A stretch of DNA of 64,000 bases. It comes from Harmonia axyridis (lineage: Eukaryota > Arthropoda > Insecta > Coleoptera > Coccinellidae). Of the stretch, positions 49,610-63,106 are shown in pieces. Positions within the stretch are counted from its first letter, which is position 1. Every line of letters begins with the position of its first letter. Below the pieces are notes generated by a model. That model ran no database searches. It saw nothing but the letters and a program-made list of their open reading frames with translations, and had not been told where the DNA came from. Location of the stretch: contig NC_059503.1 of assembly GCF_914767665.1 (NCBI RefSeq), positions 53,002,852-53,066,851 of the forward strand, written 5' to 3'. Position numbers and translations under genes: made by a program.

Positions 49610-50142
49610 AATTTCAATAATGATATATATAAAAATAATAATAATAATAATTTTCAAACAGATAGTTTCTAAACTGTGCTCGAAATAAAAAATTCCAATC
49701 CCACAAAATTATCTGTATTTCGTTTCTTCATTTCCAGCTTAATTTTATTGTAATCTATGGTCCACAGTTCGCATTGAAAAAGAGTCCAGCGGACAGGATA
49801 AATAGAAGGCGCTAGTGTAGCTAGAGGGTATATTTGTATTTTGTGGTTTCTGTAATCTGCATTCCGTGGTTTCATTTTTAGCGTGGTTATATTCATAGAT
49901 AAATACAAATGTACCCCTTATATATGGTTATAATTGATTCTGATAGATGTGGCAAGCTGAAAAATAAATATTAAATTCTGTTGATAATTATAACATAGGT
50001 AATGAGAAAACCATTTTCTGTTGATATTTCGACATTTCGATCTTTAGCGGAATATAACAATTATGTTAAATTATTATATTTACTTTAATATTATTTTTGT
50101 GCCTCCCGACCAAAGTACAAATTTCCGAAATTATTTTTTGTT

Positions 50143-50399
50143 CCCGATAATAGGGACATTCGATCTGCCAACCCAAGAAAGCGAACATACTTTTGTTGGA
50201 TAGCACATATGCCTACTTATGCGTTTCGTCTCTGGCACACACAATGGACTGATCAGTGTGACTTTGGTATAATTGTGTGTGCCGTGTCACATACGCTTGG
50301 GGAATTTATTATTATCGGGAGTCGCCGGGATGCGAACCCGGCACCTTGTCGGATCTCGGTGAGTGAGTCTACCTCTTAACGTCTAGGCTACCGAATGCT
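50143..50399 (-). mobile_element. tRNA-derived SINE-like element, U6
   Basis: Same architecture with the non-consensus box B. The hammerhead core residue G8 is mutated and loop 2 is altered. Confidence 0.75.
50221..50296 (-). ncRNA. Degenerate hammerhead ribozyme motif, U6 (core mutated)
   Basis: The core heptamer is CTGATCA: the essential G8, a catalytic-core guanine in hammerheads, is C. Predicted inactive. Loop 2 has changed but remains complementary to loop 1. Confidence 0.65.
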
Positions 50400-51953
50400 G
50401 TGTTTATTGTTGCTATGTGGAGCTTTATGAGAAGCCGCCACACTTTCATCCTTTTTGAAGTTTTCTATGAAATTTACCTTAGAACATAGAATATACTCTA
50501 AGAAATTAACCTTCTAGCTATTCAGAGAATAGTTTTCTATTCAGTGAGTAGTTGATATTTATGAATATTCGTTACTATTCATTGATGATGATTAGATAGT
50601 TGAGTAATTAATTATTTGTGAAGTTACGAATGAAAGTTTGAAAGATCACTTTTCAGGAATAATTGAAAAAAGATATTGAAATTGGAGATCACATATGTTG
50701 AAATTGATAGATACAATTGAATTGTAATAATTCATTTCATAGTAGAAACTGGTATTCATCCAAAGAAACAAGAATAGAATTGGGATTTTATAAATAAAAA
50801 AATATAAAAATTGAATATAAGATTCTAACATATGAATTTAGCAATAAAGAGTTCTAATAATAACAATATAAGATTCTACATTCGAAATTTAATGCCGTCT
50901 TTTTAATCGACTGCACAGTTTATTCATTTGAAACCTTGCTTCCATATTTCATATGCATTGTCATTTCTAGACATTACTCTATTTCATTGGTCAATTATTG
51001 TTTGATTCTGAATTGCGAAACGACGAATTATTCTATTCTTTTAAATCTGAGTTCTAAAAATGTAAACACATCAACTGTGACTAGCATCACCCCCTAACAA
51101 AACTAAATCAGAAAACAAAGATTTTTGAAAATTCCATATAATTGAACACGAAGTGTATTCTTGAAGGATTTAATGTTCTCAGAGTCCGCTTAGTCATTCT
51201 TTTTATACCTGCAGAACTGTAATGGGTCTATGTAGATTGTATTGTTCTAACGAAGGTTTTACTACGTCCATTTAAGCATCTATTGTATTTTGTACGTTGT
51301 CATGTAATAAAAATAATTCCTGCATCTACCAAACGACAATTTGATTATAAAAATATGACAAGTTTTCATTTTCAAGTGAATTAGAGGACCAATAGAAAAA
51401 AGAAATTTTATAGTAATCAGAGACGAGAATTCTCCAGAAAAATTGTTCTGACCCAGGAAAAGGAATAACAGGTTATAAAACGGAAATTAATGAGTGTTTT
51501 GTTTTGGTCATTGTAGATATAGGTTAATTCAGAGTTCATGACTGGTATATTTGTGATTTTTGTGAAACATAAAAAAATTACATGATTCGAGTGCATGAGG
51601 TACGATCTTCCAAAATATCCTCATTTATCAAGGTTACAGAAGTAGGAGAACGTAGCGCCGCTGAACACAGGGGAAAATTATAAAGTTTGGTCAAGTTTTT
51701 TTTTATTACATTGAGCGAAATTCACCTGATTTCAAGAGCAAAGAAAAAGGAATAAAGAGTCCAAAGTCTTGAAATAGCTAATACTGTTTATGGTTTATTG
51801 GAATTTTCACGAAGACGATCTTTTTTCCTTCTGAGATCGTAGTTCTTGCAAAAATTCAATTTAAGTTTTAGGAAAAGTAATTTCTTCAAAATAAAACAAA
51901 CAAAATTTTACATTTATACAAAGTCCGTTTATTAAAATATAATATTTATTTTT

Positions 51954-51991
<38 letters not shown>
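51954..51991. repeat. (TA)n microsatellite, 3' UTR of copy 7
   Basis: About 38 bp of TA. Confidence 0.95.
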
Positions 51992-51992
<1 letters not shown>

Positions 51993-52133
51993 CATTGTAT
52001 AGTCAATTCATCATATTCTCCCGAAATACAATACATGGCATTACTCATGAAACAACAGAAAAATATTACAATGTTCAGCATCCTTGAATCTAATCTGTAC
52101 AAATTAACAACTATATCAATGAATTTTTACACT

Positions 52134-55100
52134 TCACACCGTATCACTCCTTCGATAAAATAATAAATAAGGAACTCTATCTCCTTGACGTTTAAGAACA
52201 TCTTCTTCCGTAACTCTGTTTATTTTAGAGTCATCAAACCTCAACCATGTATTATACCCCGAATGGAAAGTATCTGCTATATAATGCCCATAGCTGGCCT
52301 CCTTTCCTACATGGTATACTACAGATATTAATTTATATTGTCTCTCCGCTGAAGTATTCGTCCTTCCAGATAATATTTTAGAATCAATCTGCAGATTGAT
52401 GGGAAATTTTATAGTCTTCATTATTTTAGTGCAGCCATTCATTCTGTATTCGAAGCATTTCAAATGTAATACTAAAACTACAGGCAACTTCTCTATCATC
52501 ACTTGCTGCCATGCTTCAACCGTTTCTTTCATTTTCGATGATGTCAGACCCTCTAGTTTGTTCTTGGTTGTAAGGCCTTCTAATGCTTCAGCTATGTTAT
52601 TTGCTTTCTTAATATTTACTGGCAATGTTAGGAATGGTTCAATATTTTCTGAAGTTTCGTCTCCGGTTTTATGGATTCTTGAACAGAGAAGTCCTCCGAA
52701 TATATCACTAATCGGTGTCTTGTCCATTTGTATTTCTCTTGTTACATTCCCTTCGTTCTTAGGACCCACAACTTTCCAATCATCCACATCTATTTTCACT
52801 TCTTTTTTAGCTGCTTGAATATTTTCGTCATGGCTAAGCAATTTCATTATTTCCATCATTTCATCATTGAGTCCATTCAACAGAAGGCTCAAGAATTCTT
52901 CGGCGTCTTCTTGTCGGCCTTCAACAAGGAAAGAATCGCTACGTGTTCCGTTTAGCAACGTATAAAACGATGAAGCCTCAAACGAATTGCCATTGTCTAT
53001 ATTGACGAAAGTTTGCTTCTTGTTCTTCTTTTTTGAACGTGACTTGCGTCTTACATTGGGCAGATTATCGAAGTTATTCATAAATTTACACCTGGAATAG
53101 TTGAATAATTAAAATACATATATAAAATTGTTATTCAATCAAAGTTGCAAATTATATTAATTTATACTTACATATTTTCACTCATTGTTATTGATTTCAG
53201 TGCATTATTGTGAGTGAAGTTCTCTGATAGCCGTTTGAGAAGGTTACAAAGTGGTGGGCAAGCTAGTAAGGCTTGTAATATTGAGTTTATATAACAAAAG
53301 TTACTTTTGTTTCGTAAACCCCTGGGTTTAAAACTGGTTTGGGTCCCATCAATTTTATAGTTCTTGAGAAATCCTGAAAATTAAAAAATATTACTAACCA
53401 TGATAGAAACTTGAATTTTCACTGATATTTGTAGGTGAAAACCAAAGCATTCCACTTTTCATCAAGTAAAATGGGTTCAACTAAGTAATTATCTACTGTA
53501 GATGTAAGCAAATTGTTAGTTGAAAGTAAGATGAATATATAAAAAAAGATATGGTTTTGAACTCACCTCCTAACATATGAGTGGCTGAATCTATTTTTTT
53601 GACTACTTTTGTATGATTTAAAGATGTTACATGTGAATCATTTATTTTATTGTCTATTTTCTCATTCGATATTGTTTTAACATCTTTATCAAATAGACTA
53701 GCCCATGATTTTTTTAATACATTTACTGTGGGCTCCTCAATTTTGGATTCATTTTTATTCGAGATGCTACTTTCAATTTTTTCAATTGTCCCATTTGAAT
53801 CATTTTTAATTATCTCTGTATTATCTCCTGCAATAATTTCAACTGTTTTTACAGCTGAACTAGGGGGAGTTGAAGGTTTCGAATGTTTTCCTGTCATCTC
53901 ATTCTGGATAATAGGTTTTGTAATTGATAATCCATTGTAATTGATTACAGATTTTCTACACTCATTTTCTGAAAAAGTTGATATTAGTTGATTCATTATT
54001 ATATTACATATTCATATTGACCATAAATAATTCTATTAAGATCTCTATACTTACTTGAACAAAATTTTTGTTTAACTCTCCATGGTAATTTGAATTCACT
54101 AGAATTGGTAAATAATATGGTATTTATACTACGGGCCTCTTCTTCTTCTAACGCAGTTTACTCTAAGAATTGTAGATTCTGAAAAAAAATTACAATATAA
54201 TAGTGGAAATCATTTTGGAAATTATAATATTTCTGTATATAGTATATCCAAAGTCACTTGAATTAGTCTATAAAAACGCTTTTGCTGTTACATCCAAAAT
54301 CAAACTTATCTTATTCTACGGTGTTATAATTTGATTATTCTTTATTCTCGACCTGTAATATGCTATCAAGGAACGATATCAACGATGATGAACTGATCGT
54401 TGCATAATATTATAAGAGCACGAAAATGTTTGAGATGAATTCGGAAATGTTCTGTCTGAAGATAAGACAAACTAGGGTAGAACAGGTGCATGACCTTGAG
54501 ATCCTTGAATGACATCCAATTTTCTATGTCAAATTAGCAGCTACGTTGCCGAATTGAATTTTATTTCTTCGTTATTGTAAGGCGACATTTATACCCCTCA
54601 GTGGAAGCAGAAGGCTAAATGATAATGATGTACAGGGTGATTCACCGCGATGGCCTATTGTTTATGGAAAACTAATAATAATTTTGTGCTGAAAATTCAA
54701 ACAATTTCCTTTTATACCGGAACCAGATTACTACTGACTTATTTCAAACGGCACACCCAGTATATTATTGCATTATCAGATAGCTCAGTTGATGATAATT
54801 TCAGCAATATGGCAATACTTGAGTATAAGCTCAACGGTTCATAAGTAAATTTTACGTAGATATAAAAAGAGAGGGGTCTCAAGCAAATCCTATACTTAAA
54901 GAGTTTTCGAGGAAAAACTTGAACTAAAGAAAACTGCAATTTCTCATTGAATGGAGTAGTCTATTACTTCCAGAAAACATGAAAAGAAACTAAAAAGTCG
55001 AAATTTCATGAATTGTTATAAATTTTTCGTTAAGATGGTTGAAAATCCATAAAAAGAGAGGGGTCTCAAGCAAATCCTATACTTAAAGAGTTTTCGAGGA

Positions 55101-55816
55101 AAAACTTGAACTAAAGAAAACTACAATTTCTCATTGAATGGAGTAGTCTATGACTTCCAGAAAACATGAAAAGAAACTGAAATGTCGAAATTTCATGAAT
55201 TGTAATAAATTTTTCGTTAAGATCCATAAACCAATAAAATTTTCAATTACGAATAATTAATGACATTTCATGAAATGTCAAATTTAGTTATCCAAATTTC
55301 GATTTTAGTTTTCTGGAAGTCATAGACTACTCCACTCAGAAGTTGTAGTATTTCCTCAGTTCAAGTTTTTCCTTGATAAATTTTAAATTTCTCGTATTCA
55401 GAATCAAAATAAATATTCAAAGATATAATAATATAATGTTTATATATAATCTAATATTAAAACTGTTCATCCAATAAAATCAATTAAATCGGGACATTCC
55501 TGTTTCCAAGACGATTAGCTAAATAACGGAGTTTATTTGAGAGTATTGATAGCAATATTTTCATAAATTCCGAAAAAATTTCTGAAAACTTTGACAACCC
55601 CTGTATAATTGAAATATTCAGGCTTCCTCCAAGTGACTTTGGATATACCATACCAGTATTTATTATAGGATATAAAAACAGAAGTAAAGTATTTTAAAAA
55701 TTTAGAACACTATGAAACTAACTACATAAAATATAATTGATATTTGAAAATATTCGAATAAATGAAAATAACCCTAAGCTAGTATTAATGAGCTAGTATT
55801 AAAAAATTACCTCCAT
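52134..55816 (-). pseudogene. Usp10: USP10-family gene copy 7, nonsense codon in exon 2
   Basis: Exons are complement(52134..53091), (53172..53373), (53567..53968), (54055..54178) and a first exon at 55811..55816 (alternative 56511..56516). Exons 3-5 are open and all catalytic residues are present. In exon 2 the codon after TTAGAG is TAA at complement(54158..54160), where other copies have TTA. The full-length protein would therefore stop after eight residues. This call depends on exon 2 being coding. Initiation at an internal ATG downstream cannot be excluded, but the Met of RRMNT used by copies 0, 1, 2 and 4 is Ile here. T-to-M occurs in SSKTKET. AATAAA lies at complement(51928..51933). Confidence 0.78.
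54842..55396. repeat. Intron-1 repeat block, U7
   Basis: Two direct copies plus the inverted copy, arranged as in U0. Confidence 0.8.
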
Positions 55817-56875
55817 ATTCGAACAATTTTCTATTTAAATATGAAACTTTCCACTAGAAATATCACTTCAACAACTGTTTATCGAGTAACTCTTGGAAGA
55901 ATGTTCGCTAAACTGAGGTTACTTACAATTTGTCAATCCGGCATGGTTGACGAACATAGAATATTTTTCTTCTTCTTAACTATGTACAGGTCGAGCCATA
56001 TATCTAATATTAGGGGCCAGTTGCACCATTTACCTAAACATTGATTAAAATTTAAACATCGATTAATTTCTGATTTCTCTTGAGAAATCATAGAGTAATC
56101 AACGTTTAAATTTTTAATTAATGTTTAGGCAAAGGGTGCACCTGGCCCTTAGTCTATTGGGTAAAATATAGAAGTGCGCGTGCGCCGCATATTTTTTTGT
56201 TCATTCAGTCAATTTTACGTAGATATAAAAAGAGAGGGGTCTCAAGCAAATTATATACTTAAGGAGTTTACGAGGACAAACTTCAACTAAGGAAAACTGC
56301 AATTTCTCATTGAATGGAGCAGTCTATGACTTCCAGAAAACATGAAAAGAAACTAAAAAGTCGAAATTTCATGAATTGTAATAAATTTTTCGTTATGATG
56401 GTTGCAAATCCATAAACCAATAAAAAAAAACTAACTACATGAAATATAATTGATATTTGAAAATATTCGAATAAATGAAAATAACCCTAAGCTAGTATTA
56501 AAAAAATTACCTCCATATTCAAACAATTTTCTATTTAAACATGAAACTTTCCACTAGAAATATCACTTCAACAACTGTTTATCAAGTAACTCTTGGAAGA
56601 ATGTTCGCTAAACTGAGGTTACTTACAATTTGTCAACCCGGCATGGTTGACGAACATAGAATATTTTTCTTCTTCTTAACTATGTACAGATCGAGCCATA
56701 TGCCTTATATTAGGGGCCAGTTGCACCATTTGCCTAAATATTGATTAATTTCTGATTTCTCTCGAGAAATCATAGAGTAATCAACGTTGAAATTTTTAAT
56801 TAATGTTTAGGCAAATGGTGCAACTGGCCCTTAGTCTATTAGGTAAAATATAGAAGTGCGCGTGCGCCGCATATT
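55714..56875 (-). promoter_or_regulatory. Promoter/first-exon module block of copy 7 (2 modules)
   Basis: First exons at 55811..55816 and 56511..56516; MITEs at 56014..56148 and 56714..56830. A short duplication of GAGCTAGTATTAA lies in intron 1 beside the proximal donor (about 55787-55802). Confidence 0.58.
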
Positions 56876-57409
56876 AAATTTCAATAATGATATATATAAT
56901 AATAATAATAATAATAATTTTCAAACAGATAGTTTCTAAACTGTGCTCGAAATAAAAAATTCCAATCCCACAAAATTATCTGTATTTCGTTTCTTCATTT
57001 CCAGCTTAATTTTATTGTAATCTATGGTCCACAGTTCGCATTGAAAAAGTGTCCAGCGGACAGGATAAATAGAAGGCGCTAGTGTAGCTAGAGGGTATAT
57101 TTGTATTTTGTGGTTTCTGTAATCTGCATTCCGTGGTTTCATTTTTAGCGTGGTTATATTCATAGATAAATACAAATGTACCCCTTATATATGGTTATAA
57201 TTGATTCTGATAGATGTGGCAAGCTGAAAAATAAATATTAAATTCTGTTGATAATTATAACATAGGTAATGAGAAAACCATTTTCTGTTGATATTTCGAC
57301 ATTTCGATCTTTAGCGGAATATAACAATTATGTTAAATTATTATATTTACTTTAATATTATTTTTGTGCCTCCCGACCAAAGTACAAATTTCCGAAATTA
57401 TTTTTTGTT

Positions 57410-57666
57410 TCCGATAATAGGGACATTCGATCTGCCAACCCAAGAAAGCGAACATACTTTTGTTGGATAGCACATATGCCTACTTATGCGTTTCGTCTCT
57501 GGCACACACACCGGACTCATCAGTGTGACTTTGGTATAATTGTGTGTGCCGTGTCACATACGCTTGGGGAATTTATTATTATCGGGAGTCGCCGGGATGC
57601 GAACCCGGCACCTTGTCGGATCTCGGTGAGTGAGTCTACCTCTTAACGTCTAGGCTACCGAATGCT
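57410..57666 (-). mobile_element. tRNA-derived SINE-like element, U7
   Basis: Same architecture. The outer inverted arm begins TCCGATAATA (one substitution), and the hammerhead core is fully conserved. Confidence 0.76.
57488..57563 (-). ncRNA. Type III hammerhead ribozyme motif, U7 (core intact)
   Basis: Identical 76-nt motif to the U5 copy. The predicted cut lies between 57559 and 57558 on the minus strand. Confidence 0.82.
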
Positions 57667-59219
57667 GTGTTTATTGTTGCTATGTGGAGCTTTATGAGAA
57701 GCCGCCACACTTCCATCCTTTTTGAAGTTTTCTATGAAATTTACCTTAGAACATAGAATATACTCTAAGAAATTAACCTTCTAGCTATTCAGAGAATAGT
57801 TTTCTATTCAGTGAGTAGTTGATATTTATGAATATTCGTTACTATTCATTGATGAGGATTAGATAGTTGAGTAATTAATTATTTGTGAAGTTACGAATGA
57901 AAGTTTGAATGATCACTTTTCAGGAATAATTGAAAAAAGATATTGAAATTGGAGATCACATATGTTGAAATTGATAGATACAAATGAATTGTAATAATTC
58001 ATTTCATAGTAGAAACTGGTATTCATCCAAAGAAACAAGAATAGAATTGGGATTTTATAAATAAAAAAATATAAAAATTGAATATAAGATTCTAACATAT
58101 GAATTTAGCAATAAAGAGTTCTAATAATAACAATATAAGATTCTACATTCGAAATTTAATGCCGTCTTTTTAATCGACTGCACAGTTTATTCATTTGAAA
58201 CCTTGCTTTCATATTTCATATGCATTGTCATTTCTAGACATGACTCTATTTCATTGGTCAATTATTGTTTGATTCTGAATTGCGAAACGACGAATTATTC
58301 TATTCTTTTAAATCTGAGTTCTAAAAATGTAAACACATCAACTGTGACTAGCATCACCCCCTAACAAAACTAAATCAGAAAACAAAGATTTTTGAAAATT
58401 CCATATAATTGAACACGAAGTGTATTCTTGAAGGATTTAATGTTCTCAGAGTCCGCTTAGTCATTCTTTTTATACCTGCAGAACTGTAATGGGTCTATGT
58501 AGATTGTATTGTTCTAACGAAGGTTTTACTACGTCCATTTAAGCATCTATTGTATTTTGTACGTTGTCATGTAATAAAAATAATTCCTGCATTTACCAAA
58601 CGACAATTTGATTATAAAAATATGACAAGTTTTGATTTTCAAGTGAATTAGAGGACCAATAGAAAAAAGAAATTTTATAGTAATCAGAGACGAGAATTCT
58701 CCAGAAAAATTGTTCTGACCCAGGAAAAGGAATAACAGGTTATAAAACGGAAATTAATGAGTGTTTTGTTTTGGGTCATTATAGATATAGGTTAATTCAG
58801 AGTTCATGACTGGTATATTTGTGATTTTTGTGAAACATAAAAAAATTACATGATTCGAGTGCATGAGGTACGATCTTCCAAAATATCCTCATTTATCTAG
58901 GTTACAGAAGTAGGAGAACGTAGCGCCGCTGAACACAGGGGAAAATTATAAAGTTTGGTCAAGTTTTTTTTTATTACATTGAGCGAAATTCACCTGATTT
59001 CAAGAGCAAAGAAAAAGGAATAAAGAGTCCAAAGTCCTGAAATAGCTAATACTGTTTATGGTTTATTGGAATTTTCACGAAGACGATCTTTTTTCCTTCT
59101 GAGATCGTAGTTCTTGCAAAAATTCAATTTAAGTTTTAGGAAAAGAAATTTCTTCAAAATAAAACAAACAAAATTTTACATTTATACAAAGTCCGTTTAT
59201 TAAAATATAATATTTATTT

Positions 59220-59220
59220 T

Positions 59221-59294
<74 letters not shown>
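59220..59294. repeat. (TA)n microsatellite, 3' UTR of copy 8
   Basis: About 75 bp of TA with CA and TG interruptions. Confidence 0.95.
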
Positions 59295-59436
59295 ACATTG
59301 TATAGTCAATTTATCATATTCTCCCGAAATACAATACATGGCATTACTCATGGAACAACAGAAAAATATTACAATGTTCAGCATCCTTGAATCTAATCTG
59401 TACAAATTAACAACTATATCAATGAATTTTTACACT

Positions 59437-62400
59437 TCACACCGTATCACTCCTTCGATAAAATAATAAATAAGGAACTCTATCTCCTTGACGTTTAAGA
59501 ACATCTTCTTCCGTAACTCTGTTTATTTTAGAGTCATCAAACCTCAACCATGTATTATACCCCGAATGGAAAGTATCTGCTATATAATGCCCATAGCTGG
59601 CCTCCTTTCCTACATGGTATACTACAGATATTAATTTATATTGTCTCTCCGCTGAAGTATTCGTCCTTCCAGATAATATTTTAGAATCAATCTGCAGATT
59701 GATGGGAAATTTTATAGTCTTCATTATTTTAGTGCAGCCATTCATTCTGTATTCGAAGCATTTCAAATGTAATACTAAAACTACAGGCAACTTCTCTATC
59801 ATCACTTGCTGCCATGCTTCAACCGTTTCTTTCGTTTTCGATGATGTCAGACCCTCTAGTTTGTTCTTGGTTGTAAGGCCTTCTAATGCTTCAGCTATGT
59901 TATTTGCTTTCTTAATATTTACTGGCAATGTAAGGAATGGTTCAATATTTTCTGAAGTTTCGTCTCCGGTTTTATGGATTCTTGAACAGAGAAGTCCTCC
60001 GAATATATCACTAATCGGTGTCTTGTCCATTTGTATTTCTCTTGTTACATTCCCTTCGTTCTTAGGACCCACAACTTTCCAATCATCCACATCTATTTTC
60101 ACTTCTTTTTTAGCTTCTTGAATATTTTCGTCATGGCTAAGCAATTTCATTATTTCCATCATTTCATCATTGAGTCCATTCAACAGAAGGCTCAAGAATT
60201 CTTCGGCGTCTTCTTGTCGGCCTTCAACAAGGTAAGAATCGCTACGTGTTCCGTTTAGCAACGTATAAAACGATGAAGCCTCAAACGAATTGCCATTGTC
60301 TATATTGACGAAAGTTTGCTTCTTGTTCTTCTTTTTTGAACGTGACTTGCGTCTTACATTGGGCAGATTATCGAAGTTATTCATAAATTTACACCTGGAA
60401 TAGTTGAATAATTAAAATACATATATAAAATTGTTATTCAATCAAAGTTGCAAATTATATTAATTTATACTTACATATTTTCACTCATTGTTATTGATTT
60501 CAGTGCATTATTGTGAGTGAAGTTCTCTGATAGCTGTTTGAGAAGGTTACAAAGTGGTGGGCAAGCAAGTAAGGCTTGTAATATTGAGTTTATATAACAA
60601 AAGTTTCTTTTGTTTCGTAAACCCCTGGGTTTAAAACTGGTTTGGGTCCCATCAATTTTATAGTTCTTGAGAAATCCTGAAAATTAAAAAATATTACTAA
60701 CCATGATAGAAACTTGAATTTTCACTGATATTTGTAGGTGAAAACCAAAGCATTCCACTTTTCATCAAGTAAAATGGGTTCAACTAAGTAATTATCTACT
60801 GTAGATGTAAGCAAATTGTTAGTTGAAAGTAAGATAAATATATAAAAAAAGATATGGTTTTGAACTCACCTCCTAACATATGAGTGGCTGAATCTATTTT
60901 TTTGACTACTTTTGTATGTTTTAAAGATGTTACATGTGAATCATTTATTTTATTGTCTATTTTCTCATTCGATATTGTTTTAACATCTTTATCAAATAGA
61001 CTAGCCCATGATTTTTTTAATACATTTACTGTGGGCTCCTCAATTTTAGATTCATTTTTATTCGAGATGCTACTTTCAATTTTTTCAATTGTCCCATTTG
61101 AATCATTTTTAATTATCTCTGTATTATCTCCTGCAATAATTTCAACTGTTTTTGCAGCTGAACTAGGGGGAGTTGAAGGTTTCGAATGTTTTCCTGTCAT
61201 CTCATTCTGGATAATAGGTTTTGTAATTGATAATCCATTGTAATTGATTACAGATTTTCTACACTCATTTTCTGAAAAAGTTGATATTAGTTGATTCATT
61301 ATTATATTACATATTCATATTGACCATAAATAATTCTATTAAGATCTCTATACTTACTTGAACAAAATTTTTGTTTAACTCTCCATGGTAATTTGAATTC
61401 ACTAGAATTGGTAAATAATATGGTATTTATTCTACGGGCCTCTTCTTCTTCTAACGCAGTTAACTCTAAGAATTGTAGATTCTGAAAAAAAATTACAATA
61501 TATTAGTGGAAATCATTTTGGAAATTATAATATTTCTGTATATAGTATATCCAAAGTCACTTGAATTAGTCTATAAAAACGCTTTTGCTGTTACATCCAA
61601 AATCAAACTTATCTTATTCTACGGTGTTATAATTTGATTATTCTTTATTCTCGACCTGTAATATACTATCAAGGAACGATATCAACGATGATGAACTGAT
61701 CGTTGCATAATATTATAAGAGCACGAAAATGTTTGAGATGAATTCGGAAATGTTCTGTCTGAAGATAAGACAAACTAGGGTAGAACAGGTGCATGACCTT
61801 GAGATCCTTGAATGACATCCAATTTTCTATGTCAAATTAGCAGCTACGTTGCCGAATTGAATTTTATTTCTTCGTTATTGTAAGGCGACATTTATACCCC
61901 TCAGTGGAAGCAGAAGGCTAAATGATAATGATGTACAGGGTGATTCACCGCGATGGCCTATTGTTTATGGAAAACTAATAATAATTTTGTGCTGAAAATT
62001 CAAACAATTTCCTTTTATACCGGAACCAGATTACTACTGACTTATTTCAAACGGCACACCCAGTATATTATTGCATTATCAGATAGCTCAGTTGATGATA
62101 ATTTCAGCAATATGGCAATTCTTGAGTATAAGCTCAACGGTTCATAAGTAAATTTTACGTAGATATAAAAAGAGAGGGGTCTCAAGCAAATCCTATACTT
62201 AAAGAGTTTTCGAGGAAAAACTTGAACTAAAGAAAACTGCAATTTCTCATTGAATGGAGTAGTCTATTACTTCCAGAAAACATGAAAAGAAACTAAAAAG
62301 TCGAAATTTCATGAATTGTTATAAATTTTTCGTTAAGATGGTTGAAAATCCATAAAAAGAGAGGGGTCTCAAGCAAATCCTATACTTAAAGAGTTTTCGA

Positions 62401-63106
62401 GGAAAAACTTGAACTAAAGAAAACTACAATTTCTCATTGAATGGAGTAGTCTATGACTTCCAGAAAACATGAAAAGAAACTGAAATGTCGAAATTTCATG
62501 AATTGTAATAAATTTTTCGTTAAGATCCATAAACCAATAAAATTTTCAATTACGAATAATTAATGACATTTCATGAAATGTCAAATTTAGTTATCCAAAT
62601 TTCGATTTTAGTTTTCTGGAAGTCATAGACTACTCCACTCAGAAGTTGTAGTATTTCCTCAGTTCAAGTTTTTCCTTGATAAATTTTGAATTTCTCGTAT
62701 TCAGAATCAAAATAAATATTCAAAGATATAATAATATAATGTTTATATATAATCTAATATTAAAACTGTTCATCCAATAAAATCAATTAAATCGGGACAT
62801 TCCTGTTTCCAAGACGATTAGCTAAATACCGGAGATTATTTGAGAGTATTGATAGCAATATTTTCATAAATTCCGAAAAAATTTCTGAAAACTTTGACAA
62901 CCCCTGTATAATTGAAATATTCAGGCTTCCTCCAAGTGACTTTGGATATACCATACCAGTATTTATTATAGGATATAAAAACAAAAGTAAAGTATTTTAA
63001 GAATTTAGAACACTATGAAACTAACTACATAAAATATAATTGATATTTGAAAATATTCGAATAAATGAAAATAACCCTAAGCTAGTATTAAAAAAATTAC
63101 CTCCAT
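59437..63106 (-). CDS. Usp10: USP10-family ubiquitin carboxyl-terminal hydrolase, copy 8 (intact)
   Basis: Model: complement(join(59437..60394, 60475..60676, 60870..61271, 61358..61481, 63101..63106)), with a second first exon at 63801..63806. The frame is open throughout. Private changes are F-to-Y in DSFLVEG, A-to-E in NIQAAKK, V-to-A in SSAVKTV and S-to-R two residues before the Phe-Cys of the Cys box (GLRNKRNFCYIN). The last change is close to the catalytic Cys; many USPs have Gly there, so its effect is not predictable from sequence. H514 and D531 equivalents are intact. AATAAA lies at complement(59196..59201). Confidence 0.92.
62145..62699. repeat. Intron-1 repeat block, U8
   Basis: Two direct copies plus the inverted copy, arranged as in U0. 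Confidence 0.8.
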
